This document shows, in pieces, positions 22,166-33,247 of a DNA stretch of 64,000 nucleotides. Under the pieces are notes generated by a model, which saw only the letters and a list, made by a program, of their open reading frames with translations, did not search any database and was not told the DNA's origin. Source of the DNA: Galdieria partita. Its lineage: Eukaryota; Rhodophyta; Bangiophyceae; Galdieriales; Galdieriaceae. A program made the translations under genes and the position numbers. The first letter of the stretch is position 1, and each line of letters begins with the position of its first letter. Location of the stretch: assembly GCA_025991245.1 (NCBI GenBank), contig BQMJ01000038.1, forward strand, positions 62,001 to 126,000, read 5' to 3'.

Positions 22166-24356
22166 TCATCGTTTTGTTCTCTTCCAACGAAGAAAAGAGT
22201 TCAAGACAAGTTGCCGAGACCGTGGAATATCTTCAAAACTTGTTCGTGACTTTGTAAGATTATCTATGGGAATTGGAACAGCTACATTCGTTGTCTCTGG
22301 AACGGAAGACTCTTCATTCGATACTGCGCAAGACGAAGAAGAAGAAGAAGGAACATCAGGAATTGCTTCCAAAGTCAAATCAGAGTTGTTCTCCGGTGCC
22401 GAGGTTGCTAGTAAAGGTGTCGACTCATTCTGAGTAAACGGCAAGTCTGTATTCCAAACAGAAGGTAAGCAAAGCGATTGTGAGATGATTATATCATCAC
22501 AAGGCCTATCGATTCCAGCCAAAACTTCATTTACAGGACGATGAAGAGACGACTTTACAGAAACATCTTTGCCACTCCAACTGTACTCTTCCGGAGCAGA
22601 TGAAGCATATAGCTTAGATAACTTATCTGATGTACCTCTTTTATCGAATGCTTTGTTTTTAAGATCAGTAGATTCGTTGTCCTCCTGCCAATTCATATCC
22701 TGTGCTAGCGCTTCGTTACCCTTCCAGGCTTCATAAAGATTAGGCAAAGAAGCTACTCCCTCACACTGATACATAGACTTTCGTACTTTCTCTCTTCTTT
22801 CTTCTATGGGACTTGTCACTTTAAAGGCATCTTCATGATCTCGTCTTGGAGAGTCTACATCAGCTCCTCTCAAAAGTCTTTTCAAATCAGTCTCTTTGAT
22901 AGCTATATAACCTTCTCCGCGAAGACTACGAATACTTCAATAACAAACTTTCAATGCGTCAGTTTTACATACCGAGATTGCTTTAAGAATGAAGAGGAAC
23001 GGTTCTGTAGTTTCTGACGAAGTCCCTTCACTATCAACCTACTTACGGGTTTCATCGAAGTCATATCTTGATATTGATCTGTCTCATCGATGATCTCTTC
23101 CTGTAGAATTTCCTCTATGATATCCTCCAAAGTTACCACACCTAAAAACTTTCTGATTGAAAATATGATGCTCTTGAAATCAGTATTTTTCGTGAAACCT
23201 ACCGATGGCGCTCATGAGGCTTGTCATAAACAATGGCCATATGACTATGACCCCTTTGAAATTCACCCAGTAAAGTTTCCACGTTGGTTTGATCCGAAAC
23301 ATATAAAGGAGCAGTAACCGCAAGTTGATCTTCTGCATGTTTCGAAACAAAAACTCTAATGGGAAGTTTCTCGCTAGGATTATATGATATGAGACCTCGT
23401 TCCACTTTTAGAAAATACAATCCTAATCATTTTACTAACGAACCTTTTACCAATAGCAAAGCAACGACATTGTTTCTATTCCCATCATAAAGTGGGATCC
23501 TTGAATGTCCATTTTTAGCTATCTCTCGAGTAAGTTTTCTATCCAACTTTTGATCAACATCCAACATAAAGACATGCTCTGCAGGCGTCATGATGTCTTT
23601 CACCTAAAACAAACTGAATGACTGGACTAATCTCGAGATAACCAAATAACCTTTTTGTCTTTCAGAGCCAAGGCACTTTCAACTATGTGATATTCATCAG
23701 AGGTCAATACATTATACTTGTATCTTTCATATAAATCGAACAATGTTTTAAGCTCCCTGCGATTCAAGACTCTCAAATAGTCACGTCCAATAATGACATC
23801 CATTGCCTTTGACAATGGAAACGATATAGGAAAACAAAGGAATACCAAAGCTTTTACAAAGGAAGAGAAATAAGAGGCTATTTTCAACCCATGACGAAGA
23901 CAAAGAGCTTCTGGAATGATGTTGCCAAAAAGGAACATTCCGCCAACTGAAATAACAAGTGGATATATACCATGAGGAATCAATGGATATATTGTCAGCG
24001 GAAGCAGTTCTTGTGCGACAGTGGAAGTCACCAAAAGCGTAGTCAAAACCTGTTTAGCTTCATGAGAAAGAAAAAAAAATAAAATCCTATCTTACAAGGT
24101 TAGACTTCTTTCTAAGAGGCAAAATTTTACGGGCATAGTCAGATTCTTCCCCTGAAGAGCTGGCCGCCAATACTTCCAACTCCAACGTACTTAAAGTAAA
24201 AATTCCCTGAGTGAGACCCTAATTTGACGAATGACACAGCACTACATAGAACAAGAAGGAGGTACTAACTGAAGAAACTGCTGCTAGGAAAAGACTAACT
24301 GCTGCTAGTGCTAGAAGAACTAAAGGGTGCAAATTCTCTATAAAGCCATGCTTCAT
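22166..24356 (-). CDS. CNNM/CorC-family ion transporter (DUF21 plus CBS domains)
   Basis: Seven exons (24356-24270, 24218-24096, 24049-23651, 23603-23444, 23395-23203, 23152-22973, 22925-22166) give 633 residues. A DUF21 membrane domain comes first (residues 1-150, with GLTQGIFTLSTLELEVLAA and RKILPLRKKSNLVLTTLL). A CBS pair follows (VKDIMTPAEHVFMLD; GVVTLEDIIEEILQEEIIDE). This is the order in metazoan CNNM and bacterial CorC Mg2+ transporters. A Ser/Pro-rich tail of about 240 residues replaces the cyclic-nucleotide-like domain of animal CNNMs. Two acceptors (near 23396 and 22926) have in-frame alternatives a few codons upstream. The 5' end may have further exons, since open frames precede 24356. 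Confidence 0.85.
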
Positions 24357-25179
24357 CTGTTGACTTGCTAATTGATTTTGATCATGTTGGACAATCGTGC
24401 TTAAGAAGAAAAGAACAAGTTTCAGTTATAGAGTAATAAGATTTTGGGTAAACTGAATCCTAATCATATCCAACTTGAGCAAAATTTGTTGCTATTAGGT
24501 AAACTGAGCTTGTGAAAGGTACCCAGTCAGACGAGTTTAGTTGGAAGGGCTAGTTTCCTTCTCTGATAAACAGTAGTTTTATACTCCTCCAAAATAGAAC
24601 TTGCGATGTAGCGTAAAAATAGCTCCCTTTCTCTGTATTCATGTAAATACTTTGTACTGTTAAAAGACTTCGATCAAAGAATAACAGAATGATTGGAGAC
24701 TATTCTATTCTTACACCGTTTCAACTCTTTTGCCATTTTAATATATCAAAAAATTGTAACATTCGACCGACATAATAAGAACTGGAAGTTGAATTTATAA
24801 GAAATTCACAGTTATCTTCAGGGAATACGCAAAGGAAGCTTGCGATTCCTCTTTCGAATAATATTCAAAGGAATGATGTCGAACAGAGAGCAGTGACACT
24901 ATTGTACGTATTTAGGGAGATGTTTCTCTATGATAAGACTATCACAAGAATAACCACATTTACTCCTAATATAGTAATGTTCTAAGACTACAGCTCTTTA
25001 ATGATGTAGTCCTGTACAAAGAACTGGGAAGTTCCATAAGAATATCACATGAGGGTTCGTTTCAATCACAATTCTCGGCTCTCCATCATGCCGTGTCCAT
25101 TGTTTCAAGGCATTTTAGAATTGTGACAAGTTTTCACTATCCCACCAAAGCACGTATGAGGAAAGATTGCTAGAAAAAG
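24357..25179. other. Divergent region CNNM / TSG101 with unresolved minus-strand frames
   Basis: About 820 bp. On the minus strand, an ATG near 24640 opens a frame that can be joined through a 51-bp GT/AG pair to a second open segment near 24500-24570. Together these might be 5' exons of CNNM or a small separate gene, but no route into CNNM keeps phase cleanly. The part nearest 25179 looks like promoter. Confidence 0.4.
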
Positions 25180-26771
25180 ATGGACAATTTAGGTTTCTTT
25201 CAGGAACTGGTGAGTATGAAAATGGAAAGAGATATTATCTTACTCTGGACAACGCTAGGCACAAAGTGGATATGATAACTTTGCAATTCAAAGATTGCAA
25301 GCGGAACTGAGAGAAATCAAACAGAAAGGAAAAAAGCTTGGATTGACTGTTGGTTTCCACCCTATATTTAAACAAAGGATGTGGTAGGAAAGTTACGTTA
25401 TCTCTGGAAAAGGAGTCTAACGGACTGTTAGTTGTTTGGAAGGTGTGGTTATCATAGTCTATAAAGAGAGGTCATACAACATTCCGGTATCTATATGGAT
25501 TCCTATAGGATATCCTCAATATCCACCTCTCGTCCACGTCGTTCCAACAAGTTCCATGATACTAAAGCAGGGTCATAGATATATGGACCCACAAGGCGTG
25601 GTATGCTGAGCATTCAATTTTCACTAGTCGCTTGCTGAAATGTTTCTTTATCTTAGGTACATCATGAAGTATTGAGTAGATGGAATTCTCAAATGTATGG
25701 ACTTTCAACAATAATTCAAGTTTTAGAAGTTATATTTAGTCAGGAACCTCCAGTTTTTGCAAAGCGTCCTGAACAGATGACTACATACAATTCAATCAAT
25801 CAGTCTGTTAGCCATTTCAAAAACAATGTGCAAAAAGGCAATGAACAAGCTTTTCAAGTTGACGGTCCTGATATTTCAAAGAAATCTCCATTGAGGAGTT
25901 TAGTTAGAAGTAAATATACTGGCCCTGTCGCGAGTAACATACCTACTCAGTTGGCAGCTCCAAATCTTCAGGATTCTTATCATCACTATCCAACTTCTCC
26001 ACGAAGCATGACTTCCATGACACTAACTCCTGAAGAGTTGAAACGAAGGTATGACTATGCTGGATAGACAAAGACACAAGTTTACTTGCTCATTTCATAG
26101 AGAATTGGTGGAAAAGGCCAGTGAAAGAATTAGAGTCTTTTTAGCAACTTTTGTACAGCAGTCCAGAACGGAAATAGCACAACTTTTGGAACAGAGGAAT
26201 CAGTGCGTTGCGGCTAGTGAATCAATCGATGCAGGTATTGCAATTTGACTGCAACTGAGCAATTTCACTTGTCACCTTTTAGAAATGGCTTCAGCAATAA
26301 AGGAACAAGAGGAAGCAGAAAAGGAGTATGAGCAAGCGCAGACAGTTTATGATGACTTGAGTCAATGGCTTGAAAAGGAAACGGTACTTTTCTGCTTTTT
26401 GAGACTGTTTTGCTTTTTAAACTTCATCTAGCCGAGATTGAATGAAATGAATTTAGATTCCTTTCTTATATTCCCCACTGTAGACCAGAGCAAAGTAATG
26501 TTACAGTGTTCTTCATAGTCATGGATACTTACATTGAATAGATTGAACAAATGCGGGCCATGAATGCTGCCTATCAGGATGCCCTATGCTTATTAGATGA
26601 AGGTCTAGAAGAACAAGTCATCTCTTTGGAGCAGTTCTTAAAAGTAGGTTCCTATCTCTACAATGGAATGGTTTCAATTCTTATTTGCTTCTTTAGGAAG
26701 TAAGAAAGATATCCAAAGAACAATATCAGTTGCGTTCAGTATTAAAGGAACTTACCTCCAAAGCGAAATGA
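25180..26771 (+). CDS. TSG101: ESCRT-I subunit TSG101/Vps23
   Basis: Eight exons: 25180-25209, 25259-25383, 25432-25600, 25657-26048, 26101-26234, 26283-26383, 26542-26643, 26697-26771. They encode 375 residues. Most introns are 48-56 bp; one is 158 bp. Residues 1-145 are the UEV domain. Its landmarks are YNIPVSIWIPIGYPQYPPLV, PTSSMILKQGHRYMDPQG and VIFSQEPPVF; like other UEVs it lacks a catalytic cysteine. A low-complexity linker, a coiled coil (about 240-340) and a C-terminal steadiness-box-like helix (LEQFLKEVRKISKEQY) follow. It recognises ubiquitinated cargo at endosomes. VTA1, another ESCRT factor, lies 6.5 kb away. Confidence 0.9.
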
Positions 26772-27241
26772 GGATAAAAAGAACAATTGTGAGTTATTCC
26801 TATCGTTGTTTCGATTATAGTCATTAAAGCAATCAACTCTATCCCCTATTGAATTTCGTAATTGTTTTTATACTTTTTCACTCTGTGGAAACATATCATC
26901 TTCAACTATTATGAATAGTAAATGCATTTAAAATATTGAAAACATTTAAAATGATAGAGGACCTATAATTGGCTCTGTCAACTCTTTAACGAGAAATGAT
27001 AACAAACCCTCAGTGAATATCGTAACATAGTAAAAAAGGCATTGGTAGGCCCTATGATGAATTCCAATTGGAATTCTATACCCATTTTCATAAAAACTGT
27101 TATAGGAAATATAGAATGTGACAAACAAGAGATTCGCTCATTGCATCGACCACTACTCTGCCAAAATACCAACTTTATATTTGTAGAATCTCTTTCTTCA
27201 CTTGGGTACCCTGTGTGTGTCTTGTAAAGACAAAGAATACC
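26772..27241. other. Convergent intergenic region TSG101 / FabZ
   Basis: About 470 AT-rich bases. Short overlapping frames at 26946-27227 lie on both strands and look like antisense shadows of one another. No supported feature beyond the 3' flanks. Confidence 0.5.
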
Positions 27242-28224
27242 TCAAGACTGTACTGAAAATGTAAATTCTCCCTCAACTGCCAATTTTCCATCCACATACC
27301 CTCTAAATATACAATTGTGCAATAAACAAAAGTGCTTAACATTTCAACTTACTTTCCACTCATTTTACCGATTCCTAATTGTTGCCGAACAGAAAGTACC
27401 TCCATTTGCATCACCAAAGTATCACCTGGAGTAACTGGCCTCCGAAAGCGAACCTGAGTAACACCTAGAGCCTATGAATATCAACCAAAATAGAAAAGAG
27501 GAACACACCTGCAAAATAAAATTCACGATAGCTTTCCGATATAGGAGGTTGAAGCATCACTATTCCACCCAACTAGCAGGTTTTCAATAGGATCATTGCC
27601 AGTCAAGTTCCTATTTCATACCTGTGCCAAAGCCTCAAGCATATAAACTCCCGGAAAAATAGGTTTCTCTGGAAAGTGACCAGTGAACTGAGGTTCATTG
27701 AAAGTAACCTAATTTCAAGCATTTCTGCTGAAAACCAAAACACAGAGAAGCATTCATCTAGCTTACGTTTTTAAGACCTATTGCTCTTTTGCCCGCTTCA
27801 AACTCTATCACACGATCGATCAGTAAAAAAGGAAAACTATCCAATATACACAAATCACTCAATAGTAAAAGGAAACGTTGACAAGTACCGATGGGGAAGT
27901 ATCTTCAATATTTCTGTCGGTCCATATACTGTAGTAACTCCTGAAAACAAGAATATGCTTAAAAGGTCTGCAAATGAGAACCTCAAACAAACCAGAGTGA
28001 TTTTTTGATAACTCTTCGGCAGAGAGTTGCATTCTAAAAGCGAGATCGATGTTCTTGTAAGACAGAGTTTGCTCCAATCTTTTGAAGCGTAAAAGAGGTG
28101 ATCGGATATTTTGATGTCTCTCAAAGTGTGTTTTTGGTTGTTTAAGCTTGTTTGTATGAACCGAACCCAATCTTTTGGTTTCTACTGAAAACAAGTTGCT
28201 GCCAACATACATTGCCTGAACCAT
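27242..28224 (-). CDS. fabZ: 3-hydroxyacyl-[acyl-carrier-protein] dehydratase FabZ, plastid-targeted
   Basis: Seven exons (28224-27993, 27940-27889, 27836-27767, 27708-27622, 27572-27509, 27464-27353, 27302-27242) with 44-58 bp introns give 225 residues. After a 75-residue basic, Ser/Lys-rich leader comes a complete hot-dog-fold Fab[19 protein letters not shown], then [20 protein letters not shown] with catalytic His and Glu. The end shows [19 protein letters not shown]. It dehydrates 3-hydroxyacyl-ACP in type II fatty acid synthesis. The leader and pathway point to the plastid; Met is the first codon of the leader. All splice phases agree. Confidence 0.9.
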
Positions 28225-29027
28225 ATTGTTGTTATGGACAAAAGCTTAATGGATCTCTAAATTACATCATTCACAGATATTATATCTTATTTGGAATAGT
28301 GCTTATTCAGTCTAGTTGAAGTCAAATGTTTTCTATCTAAAAATGTCCTTTAAGACTGTATCTTGACCAAATGATATTCTATCTAAAGTCTCTGATGAAA
28401 TGCTTGGAACTAAAGAGATAACCATTTCTGATCCATTTGAAACGTCAACTTCGAGTCCATTCACAAAATATTACTTTGTCAACTGCAGCTATTTCAGAGA
28501 AACGTTGTTTATTCTTTTGTGTGATGTGTTTTGAGCTGAAGAAAAGGGAAATTTCCTATGAGAGGAATTGCTTTACTGTATCAATCAATTTGAAAACCAA
28601 AAGAATTGTCAATTCCAACAAATTGTATGAAGAGAAAACCATTTTTGCCATGTCATTGTTTCTCTTCGAAAGTTTGTTCCGATGCGTCTTATTTCAGCTC
28701 GCAATTTGAAACTTTCATCAGCAATAAGTCTCCAACTTATGATTTCACTCCAATTATCATCCATAAACTCCTCTAAAGCTGAAGAATCATTATTGTTCAC
28801 AAACTGTGATAATCGAAGTCAACTTTCTCAGGAAACGCTCAGTGACTATGGATGTCTCAGATTCTATCAAAACAAAAAGTAAATTCTAAAACATTATATT
28901 TGTTCTTACATTACCTTTTGGTGAAATAAGCAGAAGTAATATCTTGAATTGGACTCAAGTTGTTTTCACTGTTCATACAATACTTGAATATATTCTCGAG
29001 TTTTTGATATATCTTCAGTTCGTTTCC
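28225..29027 (-). other. Unresolved minus-strand coding-like region
   Basis: A frame at 28609-28793 encodes a helical, charged sequence (EEFMDDNWSEIISWRLIADE) and follows a good acceptor near 28802. Other open pieces lie at 28905-29027. They may be downstream exons of the small gene at 29028-29332 or another gene. Several splice combinations fail on phase or meet stops, so I give no CDS. The interval 28225-28600 looks noncoding and should hold the FabZ promoter. Confidence 0.4.
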
Positions 29028-29332
29028 TTATATTGGCTGACTCAACCTATTCTGGATATTGACGCCAGCTTGTATTAGGATTCCGACAAGCTGAAAACTG
29101 CAAAGAACTACAAACAGGTTCTTCTTCCGTTCCAGTTGAACTAGGAGTGTCATCTTCATAAGTTCGCAGGATGACAGTTGGTTATCTTCATGAATTTCAA
29201 CTGCACTTGAGTCTTCCGTTTCAGGAAGATGGAGTATGCTCTTCTCTTTCAGTCGTGACAGAATCCTACAAAAAAAGGAATCAGATTCATTCACTTGTGT
29301 ACAAACATATATACTTACAGTGCTTTTAACAT
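29028..29332 (-). CDS. Tentative small two-exon membrane protein, unknown
   Basis: ATG at 29332, a 14-nt first exon, a 53-bp intron (29266-29318, GTAAGT...TTGTAG) and exon 29265-29028 join in phase 2. The product is 83 residues: a charged middle (HLPETEDSSAVEIHEDNQLS) followed by one hydrophobic span (NLFVVLCSFQLVGILIQAGV). It may instead splice onward at 29045 into the unresolved region. No family recognised. Confidence 0.4.
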
Positions 29333-29537
29333 GAGACAGTGTTATCCACGGTTGTTTGTTCTTTCACTAGTCGTTTGCTGTTACCTTTCTGGCAGTGTCT
29401 CTCCAATCGTTGGGATAAAACACAATGGAAACAGCAAAATGGGTTTCTAGTTAAATAGGAATGTCATTTTCTACTTTTTGAACTTTCAGCAGAAACAAAA
29501 CAAGTCACACAATCTCCAAGTCTTGGGCGAGAGAAGG

Positions 29538-31585
29538 ATGGAGGAATGGTTCATCCTATGCGGTTGCTTATGGACGATCTTTGTATTGAGTTATACAGTA
29601 TACATATCCAAAACTTTACACAAAAATAAGAAAAAAATAGAAGATTTCCATAAAGATAAAGCCAATCTGAGTGTCGGTTTCTTTCATCCTTATTGTTCTG
29701 CAGGAGGCGGAGGGGAACGAGTTTTATGGTAAATCTTGGCGCTCTTCTCTTCTGACTCTCACACCAAACTTCTTTACAAGGCTGGAAGTATCTCATCTTT
29801 TGGAAAAGTTTCCCACTTGTAAGATTATTATTTATACTGCCGAACAAACAACTGTAGATGTAGGGGTTGTTGTATTGTAGATAATGTCATATGAACCTTC
29901 ATCTTTTTCCAGGCACTGACAGACAAAGTTTACAAACAGTTTGGAATTCGTGTCCTTCCAAAGTTTTCTCTCGTGTTTTTAGAATCGGCCTTTCTTTTGG
30001 GTTAGTTGGTTTCTTTGAGCTATTTGCCTATCTGAGTGTCATTCCACCATAGAACCAAAGGAGTATCCATGGTTTACGTTGCTTGGTCAAGCCATTGGCT
30101 CTATGTTTGTAGCTATCGAAGTAAGAATGGAGTTTTGCACTTGTATATCTATAACAATTCTTTGTAGGCACTGCTACGTTATACTCCCAATTGCTTTATA
30201 GATACGACAGGTTTTCCTGCGTCCATGTGTATAGCTCGATTTTGTTTCGGATGTTATGTGGTTTGTTATGTACATTATCCAACTATTTCAAGTGATATGT
30301 TGCAAGTAAGAATGGAGTTTGTTTCTCTTGAAAGAGTTGTTCATGGCTTTAGGTCGTCAAGCAGAGGCAAATCAAATACAACAATCGCACTTTTATTGCA
30401 AAGTCTTATTTGGCAACTCAATGCAAATTATTTTACTATCGAGTAAGTTTGTCGAATGAGTGAAATATGCATATTGTGATCATTTTAGGCGCTGATGTTT
30501 TTATATTTTCTTACTGGAAAATGTGCTGACGTAGTTATGGTTAGTGAAATGTAGTTTCACAAGTTTTGGTATACAAGTTTGGTGGATACTCTTTAGGTCA
30601 ATTCTTCTTGGACGAAGCAACATATTTCTGTTATGTGGAAACCGCAATATTTGAAAATTGTCTATCCACCTTGTTCGGTTAAAGTATAATGGTTCAATCA
30701 CTTATCTTGAGTTTCTTACTTTGTCTATAGACGTTACTTGATTTTGGTTTGTCAGGTCGAAAGCAGCATTGGGTTGTATCCCTTTCACAATTTCGAGAAG
30801 AAAAGAATCATGCCTGGCAACTCTTTATTATTCATAAACTGATTCAGCAACATGAAGAGAAAGATTTACAAGGTTTGTTGCATGATGGTCTCACTACTGC
30901 ATCATTTTTAAAAAAGTTGTTTAGATTTTTGTTTGGTGATGATGGGAAGTACTCGTCATGAGCAAGATAGTGAAAGAGTTACTCAACTTCAAAAATTGGC
31001 AGATGACTTGAGTAAGGAATTGCTTGTTGTTGCAGATAATTTTGTGTAACTTTTGAACAGAAGTATCATCCTATATTCGATGGATAATCAATGCAAGTCG
31101 TGAACAAATTGACTATTATTTATCGAGAGCTACTATTGCATTGCACACTATGCGAGATGAACATTTTGGTAGTTGCCAATTCATCTTGCTATTTTTAGAT
31201 AATGAAATAGCTGCTTTATTAGGTATTAGTTTGGTAGAGTTCATGGCAGCGGGAGTGATTCCTATTGCTCATCGTTCAGGTGGTGTAGAAAAGGACATTA
31301 TCACTCACGAAAAGTAAGCATGCAACTGAACTACTTTATCTCTAAGAAAACTAGAAATGGATATTTGGCTAGCAATACTGAAGAATATGTTGCAATCCTT
31401 GAAAAATTGCTATTTCAACTATCAGAGGAGCAAATGCATTCCATACAAGTAAGTTGGCCATTGCTATTTTGGTATATCTGGGTTGAATTCTTTGATAGTG
31501 CAATATGAGAATACGAGTTGAGGAATTTTCGGATGAAACATTTGCTGCAGAATTCACGAAATATTTGCTCTTTCCTCGTTGTTGA
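29538..31585 (+). CDS. ALG11: GDP-Man:Man3GlcNAc2-PP-dolichol alpha-1,2-mannosyltransferase ALG11
   Basis: Fourteen exons are cut by 13 introns, mostly 46-57 bp, in about 2 kb; the product is 464 residues. Exons: 29538-29728, 29781-29859, 29913-30000, 30053-30120, 30168-30305, 30353-30442, 30489-30539, 30597-30677, 30731-30872, 30925-31011, 31061-31168, 31223-31313, 31355-31448, 31499-31585. Family marks are an N-terminal membrane anchor, [18 protein letters not shown], a second hydrophobic patch, [12 protein letters not shown], and the GT4 acceptor/donor site [20 protein letters not shown] with HRSGG. It adds the fourth and fifth mannoses on the cytosolic ER face. An upstream ATG at 29425, joined through a 47-bp intron, would add 22 residues. 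Confidence 0.9.
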
Positions 31586-31683
31586 TTGGAAAGAGATAGT
31601 TCTCGAATGAAATGGGGTTTGATGACAAGATTTATATACAATGAATGAATGGCATACAAATACTTCAACAAAAGGAGATTGCA

Positions 31684-32322
31684 TTATGAAGCAGAAGGTG
31701 GTGGTGCAGAAGGCTCATAATAAGTTGTGCCTGGTACCGTATTCGTTGAATATAAATAAGAACGAGTTGGATAATTCCAGTAGGGAGGTGATGTTGGAAC
31801 TCCATGTGAAAGAGGAGGCCGCGGAATCGGAGTTTGGTAAGGAATCGTTGGTCTAGTTCTTGTCGTAAACTTGCGATAAGATAACCAACGAAATCCAATA
31901 TATATACAACTTAGGAAGCCTCCAACACCAACAACTAAAGAAACTCTAACAACCCATTAGCCTTTTGGAAATAGCACATAAAAGTGACATACACAAAGAC
32001 AACTATTCTCCAAGTACTCGTTTGACAACTCCAGTAAAACTCACAGTTATTGAGTTCGTCAGGATAGACTGAACCACAGGCCTTTTATGAATCAAAACAT
32101 ATTTCCAAACACTTTCTTCATCAACTAATACCTGAAACAGACCACCACAAACTTGTCCGTTGCACACCATCTGATTATTACAAAGAGTGCAGCAGGTTTC
32201 CCAAGCAAACTAGGATATTCTCTTTCAGAATACTGAATATCTATTTTATTTCCAAAGCATACCACAACGTTTCTAGATATCAGGGCAAACCAAAACAGAA
32301 TAAAATAATATTTGATAAGCAT
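31684..32322 (-). CDS. Small single-pass membrane protein, Cys-rich ectodomain and Pro/Tyr-rich tail (Shisa/VOPP1-like shape)
   Basis: Four exons (32322-32263, 32209-32132, 32081-31993, 31945-31684) with introns of 53, 50 and 47 bp give 162 residues. A signal peptide (first about 21 residues) leads into a compact cysteine cluster with an adjacent CC pair (ETCCTLCNNQMVC, GQVCGG, ACGS, NNC, WSC). One membrane helix follows (about residues 70-95, SLVVGVGGFLSCIYIGF). The cytosolic tail of about 65 residues is full of Pro and Tyr (PTSPPYWNYP, YEPSAPPPS). This plan is that of animal STMC6 proteins (Shisa, WBP1/VOPP1, CYYR1), which recruit WW-domain ubiquitin ligases. Homology is not proven; an exact PPxY motif is absent. 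Confidence 0.65.
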
Positions 32323-32333
32323 ATCAGAATTGG

Positions 32334-33101
32334 TTACTTTTTCTCAACGATAACGATACTCGGAGCCAAAGAACGATTGATCCTACAACGATCTATGAAC
32401 AATAAGCTCTTGATCAAAGGAACAACACACCACTGATGATAAGTTACACTCCATGTCTTCTTAGATAACTTGGTAACATAACTCAGAACTTGATTTCGTT
32501 CTTCTAAACCTCCAGAGTGACCAATATAACAAACCAAGGAAACAATACCCGAAGGACACAACTTTGGAAGTAAACTTTCCAAGCTATTTATGGTTGTTTT
32601 GGCTGCTGTTCTTATTTGTCTGTCTCCACTCGGTAAATAACCCAAATTATAGCTTATTAAACGAACGCTGTTATCCGCTACATATTCTGAAAGTAATTCA
32701 TGACTCTTGCAAACAAACTTTATTCGTGGATACTGTGATGGATCGATCGCTGACTGCAGAAGCGCTTCTGTTTGATCAATGGCAGAACTTTGTATATCAC
32801 AAGCAAGCAGAAAACCTTGGGGACCAATCAACTTGGCGATACGTAGTGAATCTCTACCTTTTCCACAAGTTGCATCGATACAAGTGTCGCCAGGTTGAAC
32901 ATAACTGGACCATATCGCACTTTGAAAATCTTTTTGTTGACTGAGCCGCAACTTTGGATGATACGATGCACAACAAGTATAACTACGTTGATTCATCCCT
33001 CTTTTCCATTTATTCACTTGGCAAAGTCTAAAACAGTCAAGGTATGGTAACCAACCAAGTCGCAAAGAATTGGATTCTTTCAGCCATCCATGTGCATACA
33101 T
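32334..33101 (-). CDS. SAM-dependent methyltransferase, YtqB/TrmR (rRNA_methylase) family
   Basis: One exon, 255 residues from the ATG at 33101. Residues about 75-100 hold the SAM-binding glycine motif (GDTCIDATCGKGRDSLRIA). Further on comes YNLGYLPSGDRQIRT and CYIGHSGGLEE, the signature of bacterial YtqB-type enzymes. In Bacillus the member TrmR methylates 5-hydroxyuridine at tRNA position 34. A plant-plastid relative exists, so an organellar tRNA target is likely. About 70 leader residues precede the domain and could target it. It is divergent from VTA1, with 146 bp between starts. Confidence 0.8.
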   Translation of the reverse strand: MYAHGWLKESNSLRLGWLPYLDCFRLCQVNKWKRGMNQRSYTCCASYHPKLRLSQQKDFQSAIWSSYVQPGDTCIDATCGKGRDSLRIAKLIGPQGFLLACDIQSSAIDQTEALLQSAIDPSQYPRIKFVCKSHELLSEYVADNSVRLISYNLGYLPSGDRQIRTAAKTTINSLESLLPKLCPSGIVSLVCYIGHSGGLEERNQVLSYVTKLSKKTWSVTYHQWCVVPLIKSLLFIDRCRINRSLAPSIVIVEKK

Positions 33102-33247
33102 GTCTATACAAACAATAGGGCAACCCAAAGAAATATTTCATAGGAAAAGGGATACAAATGGATTCCTAACAAAATATGATTTTTTCATAGATACTCGCCA
33201 ATATTTGAAATTTCTGGATTGTTTTGTTTTGGGTCAACGACAACAAA

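Noticed and set aside
31113-31360. Donor/acceptor choice using TCTAAG at 31341-31346 in ALG11
   Set aside because: It would bring an in-frame stop; the acceptor CTAG at 31351-31354 restores NGYLAS in phase.
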